In this document: piece after piece, positions 10,441 through 20,379 of the stretch
Numbering within the stretch: the first letter of the stretch is position 1
Layout of the letters: the number at the start of each line of letters is the position of its first letter
Assembly: GCA_003833135.1 (NCBI GenBank)
Contig: QZLH01001012.1
Location: 9,038 to 47,280 of the forward strand
Direction of reading: 5' to 3'
Source of the DNA: Oehlia diaphana
Taxonomy: Eukaryota; Glomeromycota; Glomeromycetes; Glomerales; Glomeraceae
DNA: 38,243 nucleotides
Program-made: the position numbers and the translations under genes
Notes under the pieces: model-generated
Told to the model about the DNA's origin: nothing
Seen by the model: the letters and a program-made list of their open reading frames with translations, nothing else
Database searches by the model: none

Positions 10441-12765
10441 TTAAAGATTAATTTCGTGTTTATCTAATGTTTCAATTGCTTTAGGATTATCTTGTAAAGC
10501 GGAAAGTTTAAGATATTCAATACCTTTTTCTTTATCTTGTTTTACTCCCATTTTTCCGTTATAATAAGTAATACCTACGTGGTATAATGCTACAGAATTA
10601 TTATTTTCAGCGGCCATATTTAAATATTTCCAGCATTCTTTTTTATCAAAAGGTAAATCAGGATTTTTAAGATTCTTACTATCATAAGCAAAAGCATATT
10701 CCAATTGAGCATCAGCCATTCCAGCGTCAGCTGCAATTTTAAATAATTTTTTTGCTTCAATTTGATTCTTTTCAACAAAACCTTTCCATAAATAAAGACC
10801 TTTCCAATACATAGCCGTTTTATTACCAATATTTGCATGTGCATTGAAACATTCCCAACAAATTTTATAATCTTGTTTTGATTTTGTTCGCTTAGCCTTT
10901 GTATTATGATGTTTAATACCTTCTGATAATGGTAAAAGATCAAGGACATGTTTACTAACAACTTCAATAGTATTATTATTGGTAGAAATGGTAGAGATAG
11001 TAAAAGAACTTTCTTGAGATTTTTGAGGTTCATAATTTGTTTCTTCATTTAAATTTAACAAATTATTTTCATGAGATTTATATAATGATTCAAGAATTTT
11101 TGAGACCTTTTGAGTTGATGGACGTTTACGATATTCATGCTGCCATGCCGATGTAATAATTTCGGTGAAACCATTAATTATATCAGGTGGACAATTTACA
11201 AAGTTTAACGTTTCTCGTTTTCCACTCATAACATGTTCAACTATTTCATCATATTCATATTCCATATCTTTATATGGTACTCTATTAAAAGAAAGTTCCC
11301 AAAGAAGCATTCCAAAACTATAAAAAAAAGGAAAGAATTTTAAAAGATTTTATTTTAATCTTTTTTAGCCAATTCGTTTACATACCTAAACATTTCACAT
11401 GCATAAGTATATGGTTCTATCTTCGTATTTTGATTTGATTTTTGATAAGGTTTAAGTTTTTCAGGAGCCATCCAACGCATCATTTGTTTCACACTCTCAC
11501 CATCATGTACTTTGGAAGTTACATATTGTGTTTTGCGACTTAAAGTAAAATTTGTTATTTTACATTTAAATCCTTCAACCACCTATTTAAAATATGTAAA
11601 TTAATATAAATTCAACATAGAGTAATTAGAGTATATTGATGAATCAAAGAACTTACCAAAATATTTTCACATCTAACATCATGATGCAAAACACCTATTA
11701 TTCATATGAAATTAGTTCACGGACGTAAAATACCGGCAATTAAAATAAATGGAACTTACGAATATGATTCAAGAAACAAAGACCACGAAAAACATCTCTC
11801 GCCATGCTTAATTTAAGTTTCCAATTAAGATTCTTACTCTCATAAAGACTTTTTAAATCTCCAAATTCAGCCCATTCTAGAACCGTAACATTTTCATTAT
11901 ATATATCCAAATTTGAAACTCCAAGAAATTTAATTATATAAGGACATTCACTTAATTCATTCCAAATCGTTAAAGTTGCACCAGCTTTTTTTGATTCTGG
12001 ATTATTATCATCAATTGAATATTTAGTTGGCTTACAAGCGACATCCAAATTTCTATATTTTCTTAATACAACACTATCACGTTCTATGATATCTTCTGGT
12101 ACTATAAGATTTTCCGGACCAATTGTAGGCGGTTTCGATTTATCCAAAATCGAAGAATTTTTTTCCAACATTTCAATTTTTGCAGTAATAATTGATAATT
12201 TTTGATCAGTTATATTAAAACTGTGTTTAATATCTTCTTTTAATTGACTTAAATCACTTTTTATCTCTTCATTTTCATTTTCACGATTAACAACATCATC
12301 AATAGCAATAGCAAGTTGTAATGATTTATAACAATTATCAAAATCATCTCTAATTTCATTAAGTTGTTGATTAACAACATTAGCAACGAAAAATTTTTTA
12401 AAACCTTTAAATTCAGAAACAACTTCAACAAAATTTTTAATATTTTCTAATACTTCAATAAAATGCATAAAACTTTCAAAATAACTTTTTTCATGAAATT
12501 TTTCAATATTTTTATCAATATGCCTTTGTAAATATTTTATTGATGTTAAAGCTAAATCTACTCTATCAGCAAATACTCTACAAATTTTTTTATTTGTTTT
12601 AGCTTTATCATAAATATCTAATATATAAGATGCTATTTTAATTGCTATATCAAAATGTGGTTCTAAATTTTGAATAATATCTGCAGTTGTTTGTATAATA
12701 TTTATTCCATGATCTTTAACGCTTTCTGACATATCAACGGTAAAACTAGAAAATGTTTCTTTCAT
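10441..12765 (-). CDS. helical domain - degenerate kinase - Sel1 repeat protein (MLKL-like order)
   Basis: Four minus-strand exons: 12765-11760, 11694-11657, 11582-11386 and 11317-10441, giving 705 residues with good GT-AG borders. Residues about 20-205 are predicted helical and heptad-like, and resemble the N-terminal helical bundle seen before kinase domains in MLKL-type and related fungal proteins. A kinase-like domain follows (about 220-500). The beta-3 Lys is present (VACK, K245), but I see no Gly-rich loop. The HRD motif reads HHD (D341) and the DFG motif is NFT (N359), so the metal-binding Asp is missing; APE is intact (387-389). Residues 563-705 contain about three Sel1-like repeats (for example WKGLYLWKGFVEKN, and ALYHVGITYYNG). 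It is probably a signalling scaffold or switch rather than an active kinase. The MLKL comparison is by domain order only. Confidence 0.85.
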
Positions 12766-13266
12766 GATAATTGTTTTCTTTTACAATATAATAATTAAAT
12801 AAAATAATTAAATAATTTTGAAAAAGAGTAAAATCTTTTCATTTATATGATATCTATTAAATGGGACACGGCATCCATTCATACCGTTCCACTCTCTAGA
12901 AAAATAAATTTGTTACACACGTTGATGAGCTGAGTTACAAATTCTACAAATTCTGAAACTTTTTCCTTTTTTTATATAATAAAGAATTATAATTATAGTA
13001 ATAATCATTTGCTTGTTAAATTTGTCTTCATTGTACCAAATAAAAAAGAATTGATGAAAGAGATTTATTTATAATATATAATCTTTTATAATTTCACCGA
13101 TCGAAAATATAATAAAAATTATTTTGCTGGTAAATAACCAATAATACTCTTTTAAGATTTGACTTTATTATATATTCTATTTATATAAAAATAAATGTAA
13201 TATTTTAATTTAATTTTAATTTAATTTACAAAACAAATCAAACAATGCATGCAATTCTGTAACACT
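12766..13266. other. intergenic region
   Basis: The promoter side of the minus-strand helical-kinase-Sel1 gene. AT-rich, with no coding signature on either strand. Confidence 0.5.
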
Positions 13267-14233
13267 CGCATAAACTCACTCCGTGTATGTAAATAAAAAA
13301 TAAACAAAAATTTAAAGAATTTAAGCCAATCTGACAAATTAGGATATTTCTGTGGTTTTGCCCAGAATGTTCTCTCCCCTTAAAACGCCAAATTTTTTTC
13401 ATTGTAATTAAATTGTGCAACGGATAACTTCAAAGTGTGAGCGGTCTTGGATTCCGTAAATAATTAAATCACCTTATCCTAAAAAAAAAATAAAAAAAAT
13501 AACTAAATTTATTATTTATTATTCGAATTATTCGATTAATTATAAACTTTTTGTGGCAATTGTGCTTATTCAGCATAAATGAAATTGAGAATAAAGAAAT
13601 TTCATAAAGAATTATTTGTTTTTGTTGATCAATTCATTCCCATCATGCCATTCTAAAAAAGGAATCTCCTATTTGTAGCATGTTCAGAAATTTCTTCCCT
13701 TCCAATAAAAATTTGTTATCAAATTGTGTATCTTTGTTGTTAATGAATTTATAAATTGGGAACCTATAAAATAATTCTTTAGTTTCTCTTCTTGTCTCAT
13801 TTACTTTTAAAAACATGTATTTTACAAATTCTTTCACAATAGGAAAAAAAGGAGTCAAAGCACGTTCTTGTTTTTCATATCTTGATTTTCTACGTAGGCC
13901 AATGCCGCACAACTGTTCAAAATGTGATCAGTGTAAAATAGATAAGCTTCCGTGCCAGCCTTGTATTCAAGAGCGATATCAAAATGAATATGAAAATTGG
14001 TCATGCGGAAACGAAAAAATTGACAAATTAGTTAAATACGTTAGACCTTCCCTTATCAACACTATCCTTTTTCTTGAATGGATTCCCTATGAAGATCTTG
14101 AAATAGAAGAAGAAGATTTTGCTGAAGGTGGTTTTGGAACAATATCTCTGGCAACTTGGATAAATGGTTATGTTGTACGATGGAATCATAATAAAAAACA
14201 ATGGCATAGACAAGGAAAAATGAAAGTTGTTAT
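13267..14233. repeat. segmental duplication, copy 1
   Basis: This segment, covering upstream noncoding DNA and the first kinase exon, is nearly identical to 15477-16514. Copy 1 lacks the 116-bp insertion present in copy 2 at 15666-15781 and differs otherwise by scattered substitutions and small indels. Similarity stops exactly at the single n at 14234. Confidence 0.85.
13902..14233 (+). CDS. Cys-rich TKL-type kinase, 5' fragment broken at an ambiguous base
   Basis: This is the first-exon part of a kinase close to the one at 16183. I chose the ATG at 13902 because MPHNCSKCDQC aligns with the SPHECDTCYKC segment of the intact gene at 8623; an upstream in-frame ATG at 13815 is possible. Visible are the Cys cluster, the conserved WIPYEDLE block and an intact Gly loop GGFGTIS. 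The frame reaches VV and the codon containing the n at 14234, where the ATP-site Lys region begins. Beyond that the sequence no longer matches the paralogue and soon hits a stop, with no C-lobe. Either the gene is truncated or two contigs were joined here; the lone n favours an assembly join. Confidence 0.65.
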
Positions 14234-14713
14234 NAAAGAGCAAAGAAAATTGTTATGTTATATATACATATATTGTTTCGGATATTTTGTAGTTTATTAC
14301 AATAGGTTACTGTTAGTTTATTTTTCTCAATTTAGAGAGTTTATTATTATTGAATTTCTAGATATTAGATTTTTGTCAATCATTCTAGGCATTTGTTTCA
14401 CGCCTTTACTTTCCCTCTATCATAACAACTAAAAATAGTGTGAATCATTCCTTCCCTTACAGTATTCACGGAAGGCAACCTTGATGGTTGAAAGGAAAAT
14501 ACGGGTCGTTTGCTCCATGATTCGACTGACTTTTACTTTGGGATCGACCATTTGCTAATTCGGTTGGGTCTTAGCAGATCTTCTTTTTTTTCTAGTCAGG
14601 GCTTGATTTATTGGGTGAAGTACTACATTGTGTATTTTTATCGAGTCTAGTTTTCTTTTTTCACTTCATTATTTACCTTAAAATAAATAAATAAATAAAT
14701 TTTATAATTAAAA

Positions 14714-14869
14714 TTTCACCCCCACGTGACCAGTGATATTTAAGGGGTTGTGAAAAAAATAATTTTGGAAGGCAAAAAAAAACTAAGTCCCTCAGATAAA
14801 TATAAACAGTGAAAACGCGGTGGGGCGTGATTCCGGTGATGAATATTATTAGGTCACGTGGGGGTGAAA
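14714..14869. mobile_element. MITE-like element, 18-bp perfect inverted ends
   Basis: The left end TTTCACCCCCACGTGACC (14714-14731) is the exact reverse complement of the right end at 14852-14869. The element is 156 bp with no coding capacity. I could not identify a clear target-site duplication. Confidence 0.6.
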
Positions 14870-14989
14870 AATTTAGTGGTGTTACTGGGGAAGTGTATCT
14901 ACTATAGCTGGTTAGAAAATTGATCCGTTATAGCGAATATCGAGCTTTTACTAGTAAACTCCGGTATTTCGAAACTGTTTTAATATACG

Positions 14990-15066
14990 TGATTTTGGTT
15001 CCAGCAAAAATCCGGTTTAGGCTCAAATCCGGTTTATCAAAGATCCGGTTTATCGAATTTCACTGT
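14990..15066. mobile_element. possible DNA-transposon terminal segment with AAACCGGAT repeats
   Basis: Read on the minus strand from about 15064, the sequence starts CAGTGAAATTCGATAAACCG and holds AAACCGGAT or close variants three times in about 60 bases. An end beginning CAGT with internal subrepeats resembles the termini of pogo/Tigger-like elements. I find no matching second end, so this may be a solo remnant. Confidence 0.3.
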
Positions 15067-15476
15067 GTATATTTGCAAAATTTTTTTTTTTAAAAATATC
15101 TTTCGCGATAAAATTTTAAGTTTAGCCGATCAAAAATTAGCTAAGTTAAAAAAAATCATAATATTGTACATCATGTGACATTTGAAAAAAAGACCCCAGG
15201 CAATGTTTAGCAATCCCCTTAAATTTTTACTATTTTACTATTTTAACTTATAATAAACCGAAATCAGCCATTTCTCCATACTTAATTTACTCATTATAAA
15301 TGGAAAACATCATTTGTTTATTCATTTTATTTAAGAAAAAGCTAGACTTAAAAAATTTATCTATTTTAACGAAGCTTATTTATAAAGGCAGGAGAGTTGC
15401 ATATTTATAAATCGAAGTCATTTTTTTTTAAAGCATGTAAAACTCCCCCATGAATTGTTTTAATTTAATTTACAAA

Positions 15477-16514
15477 CGCATAAACTCACTCCGTGTATGT
15501 AAATAAAAAAATAAACAAAATTTAAGCCAATTTGACAAATTTGGAAATTTCTGTGGTTTTACCCAGAATGTTCTCTTTTTCATTGTAATTAAAATTGTGC
15601 AACGGATAACTTCAAAGTGTGGGCGGCCTTGGATTCCGTAAATAATTAAATAAAATCACCTTATCATATCGGCTGGTTGGAAAAATCAAGCCAATTAATA
15701 TTTAAGCTCAATTGATGGGTTCATTATATAACTGAGTCATTAGCAGATAAAATTATGGGGGCTTTTCTGATCAGCTGATATGTCCCCAAAAAAAAATAAT
15801 AAAAAAATAAATTTATTATTTATTATTCGAAGGAAAATAAACTTTTTGTGGAAATTGTGCTTATTCAGCTTAAATGAAATTGAGAAATAAAGAAATTTCA
15901 TAAAGAATTGTTTATGTTGATCAATCATGCCATTCCAAAAAAGGAATCTCCCATTTGTAGCATGTTCAGAAATTTCTTCCTTCCAATAAGAATTTGTTAT
16001 CAAATTGTGTATCTTTGATGTTAATGAATTTACAAATTGTGAACCTATAAAATAATTCCTTCGTTTCTCTTCTTGTCTCATTTACTTTTAAAAACATGTT
16101 TTTTACAAATTCTTTCACAATAGGAAAAAAAGGAGTCAAATCACGTTCTTGTTTTTCATATTTTGATTTTCTACGTAGGCCAATGCCACACAACTGTTCA
16201 AAATGTGATCAGTGTAAAATAGACAAACTCCCTTGCCAACCTTGTATTCAAGAGCGATATAAAAAAGAATATGAAAATTGGTCATGCGGAAACGAAAAAA
16301 TTGACAAATTGGTTAAATACATTAGATTTTCCCTTACCAACACTATCCTTTTTCTTGAATGGATTCCCTATGAAGATCTTGAAATAGAAGGAAAAGATTT
16401 TGCTGAAGGTGGTTTTGGAACAATATCTCTGGCAACTTGGATAAATGGTTATGTTGTACGATGGAATCATAATAAAAAACAATGGCATAGACAAGGAAAA
16501 ATGAAAGTTGTTAT
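15477..16514. repeat. segmental duplication, copy 2
   Basis: Counterpart of 13267-14233, including the same upstream blocks (CGCATAAACTCACTCCGTGT, TTCTGTGGTTTT, GTGCAACGGATAACTTCAAA) and the first kinase exon. It carries one extra 116-bp element. Confidence 0.85.
15666..15781. mobile_element. MITE-like insertion with an empty-site counterpart in copy 1
   Basis: The 116-bp insertion is absent from the other copy of the duplication, where CACCTTATC runs directly into the A-rich stretch near 13480. Its ends, ATATCGGCTG and the complement of CAGCTGATAT, form imperfect inverted repeats of about 22 bp. It contains a TGATCAGCTGAT palindromic core at the right end. There is no coding capacity. The target duplication is not clear because the right flank is an A run. 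Confidence 0.6.
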
Positions 16515-17010
16515 AAAAACTATGAAGAACAATATTAGTGATGATTTTATCGCTGAGGTATTATATCATTATATTATATATTTAACGTTATTAATGTCAT
16601 TAATTGTATTTTCACTATTATGCCACACATTTTTAATTAACTTATTAAACAATTCAATTTGCAGCTTGAAGCATATTTTAAATGTGCTAGTCGTCATCTT
16701 ATTAGCTATCTCGGTATCACTCAAAATCCGGATACAAAAGATTTTGCAATAGTAATGGAATTCGCTGAAAATGGTGATTTACGAAAATATCTTCAAAATA
16801 ACAAAGTTAAATTATATTGGCGTCGAAAACTTGATATTCTTCGAAATATAGTCGCAGGCCTAGAAATAATTCATGTGACTGGTATGACACATCGTGATCT
16901 CCATACTGGAAATATTTTGCAGTTCAAAGATCTTCTGTATCCCTCACGAATTACCGACTTGGGGTTATCTAAACAAGCCAATGAAGAAAAAACGGAAAAA
17001 ATTATTGGTG
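16183..17010 (+). CDS. Cys-rich TKL-type kinase, 5' part running into the assembly gap (HRD form)
   Basis: Exon 1 is 16183-16557 and exon 2 starts at 16665 after a 107-bp intron; the gene is cut by the gap at 17011. The start is chosen as for the copy at 13902. Visible kinase features are the Cys cluster (CSKCDQC through CQPC), the Gly loop GGFGTIS (residues about 76-82), VVIK with the ATP-site Lys (K112), and an intact catalytic loop MTHRDLHTGNIL whose Asp codon is 16896-16898, then TDLGLSK. All residues needed for catalysis that can be seen are present, so this form could be active. The intron position matches the gene at 8623. It may be the 5' end of the same gene that continues at 17427, if the gap joins overlapping contigs or alleles. 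Confidence 0.8.
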
Positions 17011-17367
17011 NNNNNNNNNNNNNNNNNNNNNNNNNNNNNNNNNNNNNNNNNNNNNNNNNNNNNNNNNNNNNNNNNNNNNNNNNNNNNNNNNNNNNNNNNN
17101 NNNNNNNNNNNNNNNNNNNNNNNNNNNNNNNNNNNNNNNNNNNNNNNNNNNNNNNNNNNNNNNNNNNNNNNNNNNNNNNNNNNNNNNNNNNNNNNNNNNN
17201 NNNNNNNNNNNNNNNNNNNNNNNNNNNNNNNNNNNNNNNNNNNNNNNNNNNNNNNNNNNNNNNNNNNNNNNNNNNNNNNNNNNNNNNNNNNNNNNNNNNN
17301 NNNNNNNNNNNNNNNNNNNNNNNNNNNNNNNNNNNNNNNNNNNNNNNNNNNNNNNNNNNNNNNNNNN
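17011..17367. other. assembly gap (357 n)
   Basis: A run of undetermined bases. The sequence after it (17368 onward) repeats the intron end and exon 2 already present before it (from about 16606), offset by 762 bases. This suggests either an unresolved tandem duplication or two overlapping haplotype contigs placed side by side. Confidence 0.99.
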
Positions 17368-17426
17368 GTATTTTCACTATTATGCCACACATTTTTAATT
17401 AACTTATTAAACAATTCAATTTGCAG

Positions 17427-19510
17427 CTTGAAGCATATTTTAAATGTGCTAGTCGTCATCTTATTAGCTATCTCGGTATCACTCAAAATCCGTATACAAA
17501 AGATTTTGCAATAGTAATGGAATTCGCTGAAAATGGTGATTTACGAAAATATCTTCAAAATAACAAAGCTAAATTATATTGGCGTCGAAAACTTGATATT
17601 CTTCGAAATATAGTCGCGGGCCTAGAAATAATTCATGTGACTGGTATGATACATCGTAATCTCCATACTGGAAATATTTTGCAGTTCAAAGATCTTCTGT
17701 ATCCCTCACGAATTACCGACTTGGGGTTATCTAAACAAGCCAATGAAGAAAAAACGGAAAAAATTATTGGTGTCATACCTTACATTGCTCCTGAAGTATT
17801 AAATAATAAACCATACTCTGAAGCATCTGATATTTATAGCTTTGCAATGATCTTATGGGAAGTGGGAACTGGTGAAAAACCTTATGCAGATCTCCCCTAT
17901 GATGATGCACTTGCCCTTCAGATCAAGAGAGGTCGAAGACCTAACATTCCCATAGAAATGCCTGAATGTTATGCAACTTTGATAAGAAATTGTTGGGATA
18001 GTAATCCACAAAAACGTCCAACTGCGCTAGATATTAAAGAAAAAATAATGAAATGGCAATCCGTTCTTGGTTGGTTTCCTACTGAGGAGAGTCGCAATGA
18101 TGAGGAAGCAAAACAATTTGAGGAAGCTGATGATGAAAAAAGCAAAGAGGACAGGAGATATCGTGCAAAAATATATAATCCACCTCCTAAACCGCAAGAA
18201 CAATCTGCAGGTAAATTCTTAAATCATCCTCTTATTTGTTCGTACCCTATATTGAAACTCATCCAATTTTAACTTTTGCAGAAGTTGATGATGATCAAGA
18301 TCGTGAACTTCCTGGTAAGAAATTTATACTACATCTTTTCTTATTATTTTCTCATTTTACATCTTAACACCTAACGTGTTTTTGCTTTGCAGATACTGAT
18401 GATGAACTTTTAGATGGTAATGGAAATTTACTTTTTTTATTTATTTGTTTATTCTCTATATTTACATTCATTCATCTTTTTAAATTGTAGATAATAACGA
18501 TAGTCCCGACGGTAAGGAATCTGACAATTCTTTTTCTTATTTTGTTTATGTCCTATTCTGACACGCACTTTACTATATATAGACATTAGCAAAGAATCTC
18601 CAGATGATAGTAAAGAATTTCCGGATGGTAAACAATATTTGCATTCTTTTTAATAATCTTTCATTCTCATCCACTCACGCACTTTTACTTTACAGGCATT
18701 AGCAAGGAACTTCCAGATAGTATGAACTTTTACATTCATCTTAATTATTCATCTCAGTCCTAATACTCACGCACCTTTACTTTACAGACATTAGCAAAGA
18801 ACTTCTGGATGATAGCAAAGAACTTTTGAATGATAACAAAGAATCTTCGGATGGTAAGAAATTTTTATATACTATTCTAATTTGTTCGTGCTCCGTTTTG
18901 ACATTCACGCACTTTTACTTTACAGACATTAGCAAAGAACTTCCGGATGATAGCAAAGAACTTCCGAACGACAACAAAGAACCTCCGGATGGTAAGAAAT
19001 TTATATACTTTTTCTTATCTGTTCGTGCTCTGTTCTGACATTCACGCACTTTACTTTATAGGCATTAGCAAAGAACTTCCGGATGATAGTAAGGAACTTT
19101 CTGATGGTATGAAACCTATACAATTCTTTTTTTCTTACTTTTCCATACTCTATCCTGATACTTACCCTATTTTATCATTTTAACATGAAGATGACGATTG
19201 CTATGAAATTCCAGACGGTAACATTTTTTTTCTTATTTATTCATGTTTTATCTTTATACTCACGCCAATTTTAACTTTGCAACAGATGATGATGACCATG
19301 AAATTCTAGATGGTAAGAAAATTTTTTTCTTGTTCGATAATGTTCTATTCTGATACTCATGCCATTAACTTTACAGCAGATGATGATAACCGTGAATTTC
19401 CAGACGGTAAAGAATTTTAATATCCTTTCTTCATTCAGGAGGTATATTGGTATTCATGTTTCATCACTTACTGATACAACTGCAATTCTTTAGATGATCC
19501 TCCTCTCTAA
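17427..19510 (+). CDS. TKL-type kinase-like protein (HRN form) with mini-exon-encoded acidic tail; 5' end missing
   Basis: The first visible exon, 17427-18210, follows an intron remnant (17368-17426) and encodes the rest of a kinase domain. The catalytic loop reads MIHRNLHTGNIL, so the catalytic Asp is Asn (codon 17658-17660); TDLGLSK, IAPEVL and the SDIYSFAMILWE block are intact. Twelve mini-exons follow: 18282-18314, 18393-18416, 18491-18511, 18583-18627, 18696-18719, 18788-18853, 18926-18991, 19062-19106, 19191-19217, 19286-19312, 19377-19406 and 19494-19510 (stop). All junctions are phase 1. Spliced, they form an acidic tail rich in SKELPDD-type repeats ending DDPPL, and 402 residues are encoded from 17427. 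The same phase-1 intron precedes the acidic tail of the gene at 8623. The chain is predicted from splice signals and frame alone. Confidence 0.82.
18211..19510 (+). repeat. tandem exon-intron duplication array
   Basis: Units made of a short exon (ACATTAGCAAAGAACTTCC type) plus an intron (starting GTAAGAAATTTAT, ending CACGCACTTTTACTTTACAG) recur several times, best conserved from 18583 to 19106. Similarity covers introns as well as exons, so whole exon-intron units were copied. Within the 66-nt exons (18788 and 18926) there is a finer 21-nt repeat encoding SKELPDD-like heptads. Confidence 0.8.
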
Positions 19511-20083
19511 TAATAATCATTTGACTACATCGTTGATAAATTCATTTCCCTGTTGAAAAAACGAGTGTAGTCTGTATGAAAAGCATACAGATGGCGGAAG
19601 TTTTGGACAAAAATTGTCATAATATTTTTGATGGACTAAACATACGAAAAAAATTCGCGAAATTAAATTAATTTTTTTTTAGAAATTCCTTTGTTATATA
19701 GAATTTAAATATTTTTTTTTTTTTTGTTTTTTTTTAAGAAAAAAAAAATCTAGAATATGAAAAAACGCGGAACTCAAAGAAATTCATCATATTATTCATA
19801 TGTAAATATATAATTGTTAATATTTATTTTATTATTGAATATGTAATTTATAATTAGGACAAAGTACATAATTTATTTAATTTGTTTTTATTTGTAAAAG
19901 CTATGCTACATATTATTTGATCATTAATTGGCATTCACTATAATTTCACTTCTTTTTGCTATTAAAAAATTAAAGGATAAAAGGATAAAATACATAACCT
20001 TACCAAGTAATGATAGCGCAGCATAAATTTTACAAAACATACTAAATTGGCGCAAAAAAATATGATGTAATGATTATTTAACT
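19511..20083. other. intergenic region
   Basis: 3' flank of the kinase gene. A small hairpin, CTGTATGAAAAGCATACAG, sits about 60 bases after the stop. The rest is AT-rich with no coding signature. Confidence 0.5.
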
Positions 20084-20216
20084 TAACCGTTAACTAAATA
20101 ATCGATGGGCGGAAGGTAAGGATTATTTTCCGCCAACCAAGCCGCAGCCCTTCGTAAAGTTTCATCATTATCCAAGGTTCTGACGTTGTTAACACGATTA
20201 TTATCTTCATTCGATT
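20084..20216 (-). pseudogene. short coding remnant, possibly transposon-derived
   Basis: The minus strand holds an open stretch of about 43 codons, bounded by stops, containing LDNDETLRRAAAWLAENNPY and ending YLVNG. Composition and codon content look coding, unlike the surroundings. The AWLxxNNPxY block is reminiscent of sequences next to Helitron-type helicase genes, but that is a guess. It directly abuts a MITE-like element. Confidence 0.35.
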
Positions 20217-20234
20217 ACAAGAAAGCTCCCTGAA

Positions 20235-20379
20235 GCAAAAATTACCTTCTTGACCTGTGTAACCATATCATCACCCCTCCGCATAATATAAATAAATATT
20301 TTATAGCAAGGGAGTCAGTGGGGTGCGATGATTTATGCAGTGTTGATTAGGTGAGACGGGTCAAGAAGGTAATTTTTGC
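20235..20379. mobile_element. MITE-like element, 21-bp perfect inverted ends
   Basis: The left arm (20235-20255, beginning GCAAAAATTACCTTCTTG) is the exact reverse complement of 20359-20379. Weaker pairing extends a few bases outward and inward (ATCATC and GATGAT blocks). Total length is about 145-155 bp with no coding capacity. Confidence 0.6.

Larger units (their letters stand above)
14235..15476. other. noncoding region with transposon-like remnants
   Basis: No supported gene. It contains a MITE-like inverted-repeat element (14714-14869) and a block with repeated AAACCGGAT words (about 14990-15066), both listed separately. The sequence from 14454 to 14620 is less AT-rich than its surroundings and may be an unrecognised repeat. 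Confidence 0.45.

Noticed and set aside
15740..16081. Minus-strand open frame of 113 codons upstream of the second kinase copy
   Set aside because: The corresponding region of the first copy is interrupted by indels and the frame runs through the MITE insertion, so it is not a conserved gene.
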